64,000 nucleotides of DNA from CBDDEI01 sp965226775 (GCA_965226775.1 CBDDEI010000002.1:2170001-2234000), one strand, 5' to 3'. Counted from the first letter of the stretch, positions 16,543 through 26,140 are shown. A program made the numbers and translations. The notes: generated from the sequence alone by a model not told the origin.

Positions 16543-18636
16543 TTAGGGTGAACGGTAGGGGGCCAGAACCTCCAGCGCCGCCTGCACCGTGGCTAACATG
16601 CCGGCGTCTTGGTAGACGGATGCGGCCCAGGGCAGCAGCGCAACCACCTGATGGTGCACCCGCCAGCTCTCCTCCAGCCTGTCGAAGGACTCCAGGGCCT
16701 GGCGCGCCAGCACAGGGTCGCCGCTGTCGTAGAAGCGATAGGTATAAAACAACCCGCTCAAATAATCGTGGAGCACCGCCAGCAGCGACCGTTCGTACTC
16801 CAGGCTCACTTCCACCTGCTGCGCCAATTGCGCGTCGTCAATGAAGGGACGCGCCGCCTCAAAAGTGGCCTGCATACGAACTACCAGCGCCAGCGCCGTC
16901 TCTTGGTCGGCTAAGGCTTGCTCCAAACCGCCATGCTCCTTGCACGTTTGGTAGAGCAGGGTAGCTTGGTCGCCGCCCGCCACCGCGTCGTCCCGCACCC
17001 AGAGCGCGTTGGGAGTCCACGGGCCGCTGTTGATGGCGTAGCACTGCGGGTAGAAGCCCTTGAGCACCACCTCCGATGAGACGGTCAACAGCGATGCCAT
17101 AGCTGGACCGGCCGCATCGCCAAAGTGCAGCCGTGACCAGTCCAGAGCGAGAGTATCGGGATCGGCGTCCACGTTCCACAGGAGCCGGCTGGTGGCATAG
17201 ATATTGGCCTCCCGCCAGAGGTCGGTGCGTAGCTCCGGGCCGTTCCAGCCGCCGCCCTTTGGCCACACCCAGGCCTCACGCACTCCGGCGCGGTATGCCG
17301 CGCGCAGGCCGCCCGGGCCGGGTACTTCCGGCGGCCCCACACCATAGACCTCGCCCACATAGTTGGGGAATGCGCCCTTGCCCTCATATTCCCGTGCTGC
17401 CTGCAACTCCACCATGCGGGTTTGCTGGGAGTTGAGCAGGTTTGGATTCAGGCGGTTGTAGCGCCAGAAATCCGTCTCCGTAATCTTGTAGGAGAAGGTT
17501 AGGTCCGTAGGGTTAGTCAGCGGGCCATCAAGACTCTTAGCCAGGTGTGGTTGCGCATGAGAACCCTCGCTGCCCAAATCCCATGCCCGCAGGATGAGGC
17601 TCTTCTTATGACGGGTCACCACCTGGCCGTAGAGGAACTCCCAGGTGCGGCGCTGGCTCTCCTGGCCGTTGCAGCGGATATCCATAGGAGAGTTGCCGGT
17701 CAGCGGCCCCAGTGGGTAGTTTTCTCCAGTGCGCACCATGATGCCGTCTATCTCCGGGAACTCCGCGAAGAACTCGTCCAGTCCTGCAGCCAGAATCGCC
17801 TGCACCTGGGGCCGCTCGATGCAGTAGCGCGGCGGGTCCAGCCCGTCGGAGACGCCCAATGCGGTCATCTCCAGCACCTGCGCGGGCAGGCTAATAACGT
17901 CGCTGGGAGCCAGCACCCTTAGGTGGAGCGCCTTGGCCTTGGCAATCTGCGCGTGGGCAGTACGCCGTTGCTCCTCCACCCAGCTGCGGGCTTCACCATA
18001 GACCGCCGGATCATAGATATCCCGCGAGAATTGCTCATAGAAGACCAGGCTGGGCCAAGGTTCCGTCATCACTGCGTTGTAGCCCCATCGCAGCGCCTGG
18101 GCCGGGTCGGGGTAAGTGGGATCCAAAGGATCCGAGACTAGCCGCAGCGCCATGTCCGGCGCGCGGCGCACCGGCAACGGCGTCTCCAAATAGCCTCGAT
18201 GCAGCCGCAGGTCCTCCGAGAGCTTCAGCATCCCGTATGCGACGCCTAACACATCGCCCCCGGCAACCAGCACCCTGGGGGTGGACCCGCCCTGCAGCGG
18301 CTGGATGATATACTCCTCCGGCGCTAGTGCAGGCAGGGCGACGCCGTACTTGTGAGCAAGTTGCCGCACCTCTGGATTGGCGGCGGTGCCCACCACTACC
18401 GATACCTGCGGCGAAGTCCCGCCCAGCCAGCTCGGCATCGCGAGGCGCTGGGGCGGCTGCATGTCATCGATGGTCTCCAGCAGCTCCTGACGGGCAAGCT
18501 GCACCGCCGCGTCAGAGCGGTGCTCTGTCAGATAGACCGCCGGCTGCTCAGAAGGCCGGGGCAGCCACAGGAGGCCCGCCACCACTCCGAACACCGCGAC
18601 CGCGGGCAGGAGCCGCCGTTTCTTGGGCCAAGACAC
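16543..18636 (-). CDS. GH67/alpha-glucuronidase-like exported protein
   Basis: 697 residues with an N-terminal membrane segment (about 9-25: LLPAVAVFGVVAGLLWLP) acting as signal or anchor. Residues 30-140 resemble the GH20/GH67 N-terminal domain (VLVAGGDVLGVAYGMLKLSEDLRL). The middle looks like a TIM-barrel: RWGYNAVMTEPWPSLVF, FPEIDGIMVRTGENYPLGPL and AWDLG. The C-terminal helical part has ANIYATSRLLWNVDADPDTLALDWSRLHFGD and WVRDDAVAGGDQATLLYQ, reminiscent of alpha-glucuronidases. The specific activity is unproven. The GTG start directly abuts the DUF2079 stop (zero gap), so both are translated from one message in a sugar-related cluster. Confidence 0.6.
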   Translation of the reverse strand: MSWPKKRRLLPAVAVFGVVAGLLWLPRPSEQPAVYLTEHRSDAAVQLARQELLETIDDMQPPQRLAMPSWLGGTSPQVSVVVGTAANPEVRQLAHKYGVALPALAPEEYIIQPLQGGSTPRVLVAGGDVLGVAYGMLKLSEDLRLHRGYLETPLPVRRAPDMALRLVSDPLDPTYPDPAQALRWGYNAVMTEPWPSLVFYEQFSRDIYDPAVYGEARSWVEEQRRTAHAQIAKAKALHLRVLAPSDVISLPAQVLEMTALGVSDGLDPPRYCIERPQVQAILAAGLDEFFAEFPEIDGIMVRTGENYPLGPLTGNSPMDIRCNGQESQRRTWEFLYGQVVTRHKKSLILRAWDLGSEGSHAQPHLAKSLDGPLTNPTDLTFSYKITETDFWRYNRLNPNLLNSQQTRMVELQAAREYEGKGAFPNYVGEVYGVGPPEVPGPGGLRAAYRAGVREAWVWPKGGGWNGPELRTDLWREANIYATSRLLWNVDADPDTLALDWSRLHFGDAAGPAMASLLTVSSEVVLKGFYPQCYAINSGPWTPNALWVRDDAVAGGDQATLLYQTCKEHGGLEQALADQETALALVVRMQATFEAARPFIDDAQLAQQVEVSLEYERSLLAVLHDYLSGLFYTYRFYDSGDPVLARQALESFDRLEESWRVHHQVVALLPWAASVYQDAGMLATVQAALEVLAPYRSP

Positions 18637-20649
18637 CTAAAAGCCCCTTCTCAACTCAACGATACGCACGGCAGTTCCGTCGTTTCGCAGGGGTTGCTGC
18701 GCCACCTCAGCCTCAGGCAGTAGGGACGGCAATGGGGCATAGGGTTCTTGCGTGCCCACCAGCTCTACCCGCACCTCCGCGTGGTCGGCCCTCGCCAGAG
18801 GCAGCCAGAGGATCTGCACCTGCATCAGCTCTCCTGGCGCCCATTCGGTCGGCGGGACCCAGAGCGTAGTGGGCTGGTAGCGTTCGTGGTAGATCTCTTG
18901 ATTGCCATCACCAACAACAGAAACGGAGATAAGGAAATCTTGTGGCAACCACTGGTGGGTCTTGAAGAAAAGCGTCATCTTGGCATGAGGAACCGTGCCG
19001 TGGAGCTGCTCCCCCGGCACTAGGTCGTAGCCCGCCAGCTCAACCGCATCCCCAAACATGAGGCTAAGGGGCACAGTGACTGCGGACGAATCGCCTCGCA
19101 CAAAGGTGTAAAACTCCTCCGGCAGCGCGGAGGCCAGCGCACCGCGTTGCAGCAGTAGGTAGCCGTTTCTGGCCGCGACCACGCCCCAATCGCCGCTGTT
19201 AAGCAGCTTCTGCACGCGCCACCACTGGTTCGCCGCATCAATGGGATACGGGCTGGCGGTGACGTCCAGGAAGATATACTCGGCTTGCTCAATGTCCGGG
19301 AAGAGGGAGACCTGCTGCCGCTGGCTCACGTGGGGATTCAGCGTCGTGCTCGCCGCCACAGCGGCATCGGGCGGTATCAGCGCCATCAGCGCATGCGCCG
19401 CATCCATCCGTTTCGTGGTCTCCGGCAGATGGTCGGTTAGGGGCAAGAACACCTGCTGCCAGAAGCTCATCAAAGAGCTCCCCAGCACCAGCACTGCTAG
19501 GACGCCTACGCCCCACTGGGCCGAGAGCGGATGCACCCGCTCCAACAGCCGCCGGGCGTTGGCCAAGCCCAGGATAGTGCTTATCGTAACCACTGGCACC
19601 AGCACTGCGCCGTAGTGCGCCCGCCCACTGAACATCTCGGGGAAATTGCTCAACAGGTTGATGGCCAAGTCCGGCAACGCCATCACCACCGTGGCAGGGC
19701 TCAGCAGCGCCAGGTAGAGGGTAGGAGAGAAGACGCTCTGCACGTAGTCCAGCTTGGCCGGCTCCAGCACCAGTCCTATAGCTGCGCCGGGATCCGAGAG
19801 GACATTAGTGAGCATGTCTAGGGGATCGCGTCCAAGCTGGTCGTAACGGCTGAGGTAGGGCGACACCCCCTCCGGGTTGAAGTGCGGCAGCACGACGCCA
19901 AAAGCGATGGCCGCCCATGCCAGCGCGATACCGGATGCAGCATAGCCCACTATCAGCCGTCGCTGAACGAACACGATGTAGAGCCCCATGAGGAAGATAG
20001 TGAAGGGAACGTGCTCCTTTGTCGCCATAGCCAGGACGGCGGCAAGGAAAAACCCCACGTTATTGCGTTGATACGCATAGTAAAAGGCAAAGAGCAGCAG
20101 CGTAGAGCTAAAGGCCACGGCGTGGAAGTCTGCTAGGTTGGCAATCTCCAGCGCCGGCGCAAGCAGGTAGGTGAAGCCGCATACCGCCGCGGCAAAGACG
20201 TTGTCCAGCACCCGGCGCGCCAGCCAGAACGCGGGCAACGCGCCCAGCGCCAGCACCACCGATTGCAGCACCAGCAGCGTCTCCGGTCCGCTGTACAGCG
20301 CGTAGAATGGCGCTACTAAGAACAGGATGGGCTCTACGTGCACCGCCAGGCGGGTGTTCCCGCCCTCCCAGTTGGTAAATTCCAGGAACCGCCCGTGGAG
20401 GGTGTTCCACACCGCCTGGTCCATGTTGCCCAGATCAAAGGCATTGGTCTGGAAGCTGGCATGTTGCATTACGCTGAGAATGGCGAAGGTAACCGCGTAG
20501 AGCGCCACCACCGAGCCAAGCAGCGCCGGCGCCAGCGTCGATTCCACGGTTGCAGTAGTCCCTACGACTTCTTGCTCCTGAACCGGAGCCGGAGTGGCTG
20601 CCGCCTGCCGTGCCTTCTTCCAGCTCACACCCCCAAACATGTGCGCCAT
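18637..20649 (-). CDS. DUF2079 polytopic membrane protein
   Basis: 670 residues from the ATG at 20649; a GTG at 20676 in frame would overlap the upstream methyltransferase by 19 bp, and neither has a clear ribosome-binding site. About ten membrane segments span residues 40-400. The DUF2079 signature is AFDLGNMDQAVWNTLHGRFLEFTN followed by HVEPILFLVAPFYALY, with an acidic residue in the first outer loop as in GT-C transferases. Residues about 400-670 form an outer soluble domain of beta strands. DUF2079 proteins are thought to be GT-C-like sugar transferases or flippases. Its neighbours (GT2, methyltransferase, GH67-like) support envelope glycan work. Confidence 0.82.
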   Translation of the reverse strand: MAHMFGGVSWKKARQAAATPAPVQEQEVVGTTATVESTLAPALLGSVVALYAVTFAILSVMQHASFQTNAFDLGNMDQAVWNTLHGRFLEFTNWEGGNTRLAVHVEPILFLVAPFYALYSGPETLLVLQSVVLALGALPAFWLARRVLDNVFAAAVCGFTYLLAPALEIANLADFHAVAFSSTLLLFAFYYAYQRNNVGFFLAAVLAMATKEHVPFTIFLMGLYIVFVQRRLIVGYAASGIALAWAAIAFGVVLPHFNPEGVSPYLSRYDQLGRDPLDMLTNVLSDPGAAIGLVLEPAKLDYVQSVFSPTLYLALLSPATVVMALPDLAINLLSNFPEMFSGRAHYGAVLVPVVTISTILGLANARRLLERVHPLSAQWGVGVLAVLVLGSSLMSFWQQVFLPLTDHLPETTKRMDAAHALMALIPPDAAVAASTTLNPHVSQRQQVSLFPDIEQAEYIFLDVTASPYPIDAANQWWRVQKLLNSGDWGVVAARNGYLLLQRGALASALPEEFYTFVRGDSSAVTVPLSLMFGDAVELAGYDLVPGEQLHGTVPHAKMTLFFKTHQWLPQDFLISVSVVGDGNQEIYHERYQPTTLWVPPTEWAPGELMQVQILWLPLARADHAEVRVELVGTQEPYAPLPSLLPEAEVAQQPLRNDGTAVRIVELRRGF

Positions 20650-20657
20650 AGCTACTG

Positions 20658-21272
20658 CTAGCTGCGCCGCCCGCACAAGACGATGATCCAGGGGAAGGCG
20701 GTGCGCACCTGCCGCACGTCGGCGCGTTCCTGCACCATGCGCTGGAAGGTTGCGCCGCGCCAGTGCTGCACGTGCTCCGGGTCTTCCCCCAAGGTGCGGA
20801 GGTTCTTGCCTCGCAGAAAGTTGGCTAACGAGAAATAGGGCTGGTTAGGCACGCTAAGAATGAGCGCTCCTCTGCACACGCGCTGGAGTTCAACCAGGGC
20901 CTGCCAAGGGTCGGCCAGATGTTCCAGCACCTCCGCACAGACCACCACTTCCGCCGCATTGTCCGTCAGGGGGAGCTGAAATGCGTCTCCGGCCAGCCAA
21001 CCTGCTGCGTCCGGGCCGGAAGTGCGGGCGTAGCGCAGCGCCTCCCAGCGCGGCTCCACGCCCAGGCACCGTGCTGCGGGGATCCGCTGCGTTAGATAGT
21101 TGGTCACAAAGCCTTCGCCGCAGCCGACCTCAAGCACCAGAGGCTGCCGCCCGGAAGGAGCGTCTTGCAGCGCCGCCTCCACCAGGTTGCCCAGTGTGCG
21201 ATGGAAGCGGCTCAGCAGCCAGCGGTGCAGCGGATTTGCGTTGGTATGTTTCTGGAGGTTGCGGCTGGTCAT
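20658..21272 (-). CDS. Class I SAM-dependent methyltransferase
   Basis: 204 residues with a complete Rossmann methyltransferase core: LVLEVGCGEGFVTNYLTQ (motif I, residues about 43-60), an acidic residue in LGVEPRW (motif II), LAGDAFQLPLTDNAAEVVVCAEVLEHLADP (motif IV) and ALILSVPNQPYF (post-IV). This resembles UbiE/Methyltransf_11 enzymes that modify small molecules or lipids. It overlaps the GT2 gene by 4 bp (ATGA), and the DUF2079 gene begins within or just after it. Context suggests methylation of a polyprenyl- or lipid-linked sugar product, but no sequence feature identifies the substrate. Confidence 0.87.
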   Translation of the reverse strand: MTSRNLQKHTNANPLHRWLLSRFHRTLGNLVEAALQDAPSGRQPLVLEVGCGEGFVTNYLTQRIPAARCLGVEPRWEALRYARTSGPDAAGWLAGDAFQLPLTDNAAEVVVCAEVLEHLADPWQALVELQRVCRGALILSVPNQPYFSLANFLRGKNLRTLGEDPEHVQHWRGATFQRMVQERADVRQVRTAFPWIIVLCGRRS

Positions 21273-22338
21273 GTGTAGCGTTCTGGGGCGCGGTCGGCCT
21301 CGCGGGCAGCGGACGCGGCCGGCGCAGTTGCCATCGGCGCATCGTGTTCTGCCGCCGGCTCGATGACCTCGTACACGTGCACCTTCTGCTGCCCTCGCGC
21401 CGTCGAGAGCGTCACCATCTCTCCGAGGAGGCCCAGGCTCAGGAACTGCACACCCGTGAACATGAGCAGCACCCCCAGTTGGAGCAGCGGACGGGTGCCT
21501 ATGGGCTCTCCCGCCAGCCAGAGGGCGGTGAGATAGAGATTGATGAGACCACCCACGGTTAGACAGATAAGTCCCATGCTGCCGAAGAGGTGAAGCGGCT
21601 TCTGCTGGAAGCGGGTGAGATAGAGGACAGTGAGCAAGTCCAGAGTGCCCGAGAGGAAGCGGGCCGGCCCGTACTTGGAGCGGCCGTACTGGCGCGGATG
21701 GTGCACCACCGGCACCTCCGTGACCCGAAACCCCTTCCAGTGGGCCAGCACGGGCAGGAAGCGGTGCATCTCGCCGTAGACCTGGAGGTCGGTGATGACC
21801 CGGCGGCGGTAGGCCTTGAAGCCGCTGTTGAGATCGTTGAAGCGGACGCCGGTGAGCAGTCCTGCCATCGTGTTGAACACGCGGGAGGGGAAGGTCTTGG
21901 AGAGGGGATCCCGCCGCGGGTGCTTCCAGCCGCTGGCGAGGTCGTGCCCTTCGGCTAGAGCAGCCACCAGTACGGGGATTTGGCTCGGCTCGTCCTGGAG
22001 GTCGGCGTCCATCGTAACGATGACCTCGCCCCGAGACTCACGGAAGCCGGCGGCCAGCGCCTCAGCCTTGCCGAAGTTACGGGCAAAGTGCAGGATGCGT
22101 ACATTGGCGTCCTCTGCCTGAAGCGCCCGTAGCTCCTGGTAGGAGCCGTCCGTGCTGCCATCGTCCACAAAGAGAAGCTCGTATGACCGCCGCCGCCCAG
22201 CGTGCTGGTAAGCGCCGTATAGAGCGGGCGGAGGCTCTCCTCCTCGTTGTAGAGCGGCACCACAACCGTGAGCCAAGGTGCATCCCCTGGCCTGTTCTCA
22301 GCGATAGTATCCGGCGCTCGCAGCATCCTTCTCCGCAC
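21269..22338 (-). CDS. GT2 glycosyltransferase (DPM1/GtrB-like), frameshifted
   Basis: Two overlapping frames together make one normal protein of about 350 residues. The N-terminal part (GTG at 22338, GGAGG upstream) reads WLTVVVPLYNEEESLRPLYTAL. It continues in another frame with YELLFVDDGSTDGSYQEL, VTMDADLQDEP (the DxD metal motif), NDLNSGFKAYRR and HPRQYGRSKYG. Two or three membrane segments follow near the C-terminus. The break lies in a GGC-repeat at 22187-22198; one missing base explains it. Relatives transfer a sugar from a nucleotide to polyprenyl phosphate, producing the donor that GT-C enzymes such as the DUF2079 protein would use. The cluster overlaps the methyltransferase by 4 bp. 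Confidence 0.85.
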
Positions 22339-22499
22339 TCATGTTCTTCCTCCAGCATAGCTGATAGCCTACGAAGCGGGCAAGAATGGGATTGTCCTTC
22401 CAGCACTACGACAAGTTCAGCGCAGGCTTGTCGGGAGAACGCGCGTGGTCACCCACGCTCTTCTGGGTGCGATCGAGGAACGTCTAGCACTCGTTACGC

Positions 22500-22505
22500 T
22501 ATACT
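22500..22505 (+). promoter_or_regulatory. Candidate -10 box of tRNA-Arg
   Basis: TATACT lies 36 bases before the tRNA. No strong -35 is visible. The 200-bp gap to its left also holds a CGACAAG...CTTGTCG hairpin (22410-22434) resembling the palindromic repeat family. Confidence 0.35.
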
Positions 22506-22540
22506 AAAGCTGCGGTCCGCTGTACGACCGGAGTGCGCGT

Positions 22541-22617
22541 GCCCCAGTAGCTCAGGCGGATAGAGCAACGGTTTCCTAAACCGTGTGTCGGGGGTTCGAG
22601 TCCCTCCTGGGGTACCA
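22541..22617 (+). tRNA. tRNA-Arg (anticodon CCT)
   Basis: A full cloverleaf can be folded: acceptor GCCCCAG/CTGGGGT, anticodon stem ACGGT/ACCGT with loop TTCCTAA (anticodon CCT at 22575-22577) and T-arm with TTCGAGT. Discriminator A and an encoded CCA end it at 22617. It reads the AGG codon. Confidence 0.95.
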
Positions 22618-22653
22618 TTACTAATGCACAACGCGCCCTACCCCTCTGCTACT

Positions 22654-22662
22654 TGCTATACT
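22654..22662 (+). promoter_or_regulatory. Extended -10 promoter of the thioredoxin-like gene
   Basis: TGCTATACT (TGn plus TATACT) lies 20 bases before the ATG at 22682. Confidence 0.4.
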
Positions 22663-22681
22663 AGAGAAAGAGAGCTTTCTT

Positions 22682-23221
22682 ATGAATATGAATAAGAGGA
22701 CCCTGTTCTTCATTCTTGTGGCCGTATTCTTAGCCGTCTCCCTCGCCACCTCTTCCTGCGCAATCGCAAACGATGAGCCCGACGCGGACGATGGCGCAGA
22801 TAGAAAGTCTGCACCTACGTTCACCGTTGCCACCACCGATGGCGGAACTTTCAGGCTCACAGAGCAGCGCGGCAAAGTGGTAGTGCTATTCTTCACTGCA
22901 CCCGGATGCACGGTTTGCATCACCCAGTTGCCGGCAATGGCTCGCCTCCATAGCGAATCAGACCAAGCTAAAGTGGCCATGATGGCGATAAACATTTTCC
23001 CCCAATACTCTGAGCAAGAGTTCCTGGCATATATGGCGCAACACAAGGGCGCTGCTCACTACTACGCCCTGGACAAGAATTCCTCAATTACCCGCTCTTA
23101 TGGCGTTCAGTCCACCGGCGTCACCGTCATCATCGATAACAAAGGACGCATTGCGGAAATGGTTCTCCCACCCGGGCTTACCTATGACGAGCTTAAGGCC
23201 TTGATTGAAGGGCTAATTTAA
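22682..23221 (+). CDS. TlpA/ResA-like thioredoxin-fold lipoprotein
   Basis: 179 residues. The N-terminus has a lipoprotein signal with lipobox LATSSC (Cys26), followed by an acidic spacer. The thioredoxin-like domain starts at about residue 45 (APTFTVATTDGGTFRLTEQRGKVVVLFFTAPGCTVC) with a Cys76-x-x-Cys79 redox pair, then a late cis-proline-type turn in STGVTVIIDNKGRI. Such proteins reduce disulfides or apocytochromes outside the membrane; the CcsB gene 6 kb away would be a natural partner. The start is the first of two nearby ATGs, with AGAGAG upstream. It is transcribed alone, after tRNA-Arg. Confidence 0.85.
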   Translation: MNMNKRTLFFILVAVFLAVSLATSSCAIANDEPDADDGADRKSAPTFTVATTDGGTFRLTEQRGKVVVLFFTAPGCTVCITQLPAMARLHSESDQAKVAMMAINIFPQYSEQEFLAYMAQHKGAAHYYALDKNSSITRSYGVQSTGVTVIIDNKGRIAEMVLPPGLTYDELKALIEGLI

Positions 23222-23308
23222 CCGCTTGCCCTCATCTAGCGGGCCTTTCTCCATTATGAAAGGCCACAATTTCTTAACCGCCACGTGGCTGCCCAGACGG
23301 TCATTTCC

Positions 23309-23338
23309 TTGACATACGTGCCTGTGCAGGGGTAACAT
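23309..23338 (+). promoter_or_regulatory. Sigma-70 type promoter of rny
   Basis: TTGACA (23309-23314) and TAACAT (23333-23338) are separated by 18 bases. The predicted start near 23345 leaves a leader of about 57 bases. Confidence 0.6.
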
Positions 23339-23401
23339 GAGGATGTTCATAGCTTTCCATAACACTGACCCTGCATACTATCAAGAGAAAGAGAGGTAAT
23401 A

Positions 23402-24937
23402 ATGCCGGAAGGTGCCCTACTATGGGGCTTAGTGGGACTTGTAGTCCTAACAGTCAGCGGAGCCGCTGGTTACTACTTGATTAACGCTGCTATCAAGAGA
23501 AAAAAGCAGAGTGCAGAGGCTGAAATCAAGTCGCAGCGTAACGAGGCGGAAACCGAGTCCAAAGACCTCATCTTAAAAGCAACGAAAGAGTCGTTGCAGC
23601 TGCGCAACTCTGCCGAGATAGAAGTGCGAGAGCGGCGACAAGACATCCAGCGTCTTGAACGCAGAGTTAACCAAAAAGAAGAAAACCTTGACCGCAAATT
23701 AGACCAGGCAGACCAGAAGGAACGCCAAATCACCACCAAAGAGAAGGAAGTAGAATCGGCCAAGGCAGAAATACTAAACAATCTAGACCGCCAGCTAGCC
23801 GAACTTCAACGGGTAGCAAACATGACGCAGATAGAGGCCAAGGACGCCTTGCTCCAAGCAGTGGAGCATGAAGTCCGTGAGGACGCCAATCGACGCCTCA
23901 TGCTCTTGGAGAAAGCCTACAAAGAAGAAGCGGACCGTCGTGCCCGCGACATCGTTATGCAGGCCATCCAAGGCGTGACTTCAGAAGTGGTGAGTGACTC
24001 CACAACCTCTATGGTCACGATCCCCAATGAAGAGATGAAGGGCCGGATCATCGGCCGGGAAGGCCGCAACATCCGGGCGCTGGAGCATGCAACAGGCGTG
24101 GACATCATCATCGATGACACGCCAGACTGCGTTACGCTTTCCAGCTTCGACCCGATTCGCCGTGAGATCGCCCGATTGGCCCTCACCCGGCTAGTGTCGG
24201 ATGGACGGATCCACCCCAGCCGCATCGAGGACGTGGTGGAGCTGGCCAAGTCGGAGATCGACCAGACCATGCTGCGAGAAGGTGAGCGGGCCAGCTATGA
24301 GTCCAACGTGCCGGACCTGCATCCGGACCTGATACGACTCATGGGCCGTCTCAAGTATCGCTACAGCTACGGTCAAAACGTCCTGGAGCATAGCATTGAA
24401 ACCACTAAGTTCGCAGCCATTGTGGCCGCTGAACTTGGCGCAAACGTAGGCATAGTGAAGAAGGGCAGCATCCTCCACGACATCGGCAAGGGCCTTGACC
24501 ATGAGATCGAAGGACCCCATGCCCTCATCGGCGCAGGCCTGGTGGAGCGTTACGAGAAGTCACGTGAAGTGATCATCTGCATCGCCAAGCACCACGATGA
24601 CTGGTTTACCAACACCCTGGAGGGCGCAGTGGTGCAGGTAGCAGACGCCATCAGTGGCGGACGCCCAGGCGCTCGCGCAGAGTCCATGGACCGCTACATC
24701 AAGCGCTTGCAGGCGTTGGAAGAGATTGCCCTCAGCTTTGACGGTGTGGAGAAGACCTACGCCGTGCAGGCTGGTCGAGAGATCCGCATTATTGTCCGAC
24801 CGGACAAAGTGGATGACCTTTCGGCAACACGGTTAGCCCGCGAAGTTGCCAGAAGAGTAGAAGAAAGCCTTGAGTACCCGGGTCAGATTAAAGTCACGGT
24901 TGTCCGTGAAACCAGAGCTATTGAATACGCCCAGTAG
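23402..24937 (+). CDS. rny: Ribonuclease Y
   Basis: A 511-residue endoribonuclease starting mRNA decay at the membrane. In order: an N-terminal membrane helix (about 8-27), a long charged coiled coil (about 30-190), a KH domain with GRIIGREGRNIRALEHATGVD (about 213-233) and an HD domain with the metal-binding HDIGKGLDHE (about 360). The C-terminal tail follows. Length and domain order are those of the family. The ATG at 23402 has GAGAGG upstream. The gene has its own promoter and a strong hairpin behind it, so it appears monocistronic. Confidence 0.97.
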   Translation: MPEGALLWGLVGLVVLTVSGAAGYYLINAAIKRKKQSAEAEIKSQRNEAETESKDLILKATKESLQLRNSAEIEVRERRQDIQRLERRVNQKEENLDRKLDQADQKERQITTKEKEVESAKAEILNNLDRQLAELQRVANMTQIEAKDALLQAVEHEVREDANRRLMLLEKAYKEEADRRARDIVMQAIQGVTSEVVSDSTTSMVTIPNEEMKGRIIGREGRNIRALEHATGVDIIIDDTPDCVTLSSFDPIRREIARLALTRLVSDGRIHPSRIEDVVELAKSEIDQTMLREGERASYESNVPDLHPDLIRLMGRLKYRYSYGQNVLEHSIETTKFAAIVAAELGANVGIVKKGSILHDIGKGLDHEIEGPHALIGAGLVERYEKSREVIICIAKHHDDWFTNTLEGAVVQVADAISGGRPGARAESMDRYIKRLQALEEIALSFDGVEKTYAVQAGREIRIIVRPDKVDDLSATRLAREVARRVEESLEYPGQIKVTVVRETRAIEYAQ

Positions 24938-24964
24938 TCATTACTAACACTAGAACGCACATAA

Positions 24965-24992
24965 AAGCGGGGCCTCTTGAGAGGCCCCGCTT
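24965..24992. terminator. Bidirectional terminator between rny and PAC2 gene
   Basis: AAGCGGGGCCTC and GAGGCCCCGCTT pair perfectly around TTGA. It lies between convergent genes. Confidence 0.8.
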
Positions 24993-25018
24993 AATTTCTA
25001 GTTTCTTGAGGTAGTTTT

Positions 25019-25936
25019 CTAGCCTTCACCCGGCGCTTTATCGTTGTCTTCTTCCCCACGCTTCTGGCGCAGGAAGTCTTCCAGGTCTTTCACCAGGGCC
25101 TCGCCGCTAGGCAACTCTTCGGTTCCACCACGGGGGAGCGTCTCCTCTTGCCCTGTGCGGCCCGACTCTTCTTCCAGCTTGCGCACATAGCTCGCGATCT
25201 CCGCGTTATCCAGTATCACCTGAGCAACCTGCTCCTCAAAGCGTGCGGTACGCGTCTGCAAGCGGGTTAGGTCAAACTCCAGATGGAAGAGCTTCATCAA
25301 TTCGTGCACCATAGCCAGGCTAACCTTTAGGTTAGGCCGCGCCGCCAGATAGTGGGGCACACTCCCCCACAACGAGGCAAGAGGAACATTAGCTTTCTCC
25401 AAGGAGGTGTTCAGAACGCCCATGATGCCCGTAGGGCCCTCGTAGCGGGAGGGGGACGGCGGTATCTCCTTCAGCCGGCTTATGTCCATGCTCAGGGCAG
25501 TGCCGGTGAGCCGGACAGGCTGGGTATGGGGGACGGCTGCAAGCACTCCGCCAAGGGAGAGCACTAGGCTCACGTTCATCTCTTCCACAAGTTGCTGCAC
25601 GGAGGACACAAAGGTCTTCCACTTCAGGTGGGGCTCAGGGCCCACCATCACAATGAAATCCCGGTCGCCATTGGGGTCTAAGTGGTAGTAGAACTCGTTG
25701 CTGGGCCAGAAGATGGCCCGTTCTCGTTCGTTGACCCACCGGGTGTAGGGCCGCGTCTCAGTGAACACGTAGAACTCTTCTGCGTCTATTTCGGCAAACT
25801 TTGCGGCAGTCCACCGTCTCACTAGGAAGCGAGCTGTCCAGGTGGCTACTTCGGAGGCATCGCTCCAGCCCTCAAAAGCTGCAATGAGGACAGGTTGGCG
25901 GAGCGAAGGCCGTTCGTCGTAACGTAGGTACTCCAT
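25019..25936 (-). CDS. PAC2 family protein
   Basis: 305 residues from the ATG at 25936; an ATG two codons upstream lies too close to the GGAAAGGG ribosome-binding site. The PAC2 fold is recognisable: PVLIAAFEGWSDASEVATWTARFL at the N-terminus, LSLGGVLAAVPHTQPV and GPTGIMGVLN in the middle, VPLASLWGSVPHYLAARPN toward the end. The C-terminal 90 residues are helical and charged. The eukaryotic relatives are proteasome-assembly chaperones; bacterial members are common in Actinobacteria and Chloroflexota and have no agreed function. No proteasome gene is present in the window. Confidence 0.85.
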   Translation of the reverse strand: MEYLRYDERPSLRQPVLIAAFEGWSDASEVATWTARFLVRRWTAAKFAEIDAEEFYVFTETRPYTRWVNERERAIFWPSNEFYYHLDPNGDRDFIVMVGPEPHLKWKTFVSSVQQLVEEMNVSLVLSLGGVLAAVPHTQPVRLTGTALSMDISRLKEIPPSPSRYEGPTGIMGVLNTSLEKANVPLASLWGSVPHYLAARPNLKVSLAMVHELMKLFHLEFDLTRLQTRTARFEEQVAQVILDNAEIASYVRKLEEESGRTGQEETLPRGGTEELPSGEALVKDLEDFLRQKRGEEDNDKAPGEG

Positions 25937-26047
25937 CGTCATCCCTTTCCATTGCCAACGGACCGGCTATACTTTCAGCCTATCCCATACCGATCTATCC
26001 TGCAACCCTGCGAGGCTGCCCGCCAGCCTGTGCTAGGCACACTCAAG

Positions 26048-26076
26048 TTGCTTCACCACCCCGCACACGCTAGAAT
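26048..26076 (+). promoter_or_regulatory. Promoter upstream of the Acetyltransf_6 gene
   Basis: TTGCTT (26048-26053) and TAGAAT (26071-26076) are 17 bases apart, 64 bases before the GTG start. Confidence 0.45.
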
Positions 26077-26140
26077 GAACTATTAGCTGCAACGTCTCCA
26101 CAGCGGGAAAACCTCCCAAGCCCACTAGTAAAGGACCACG

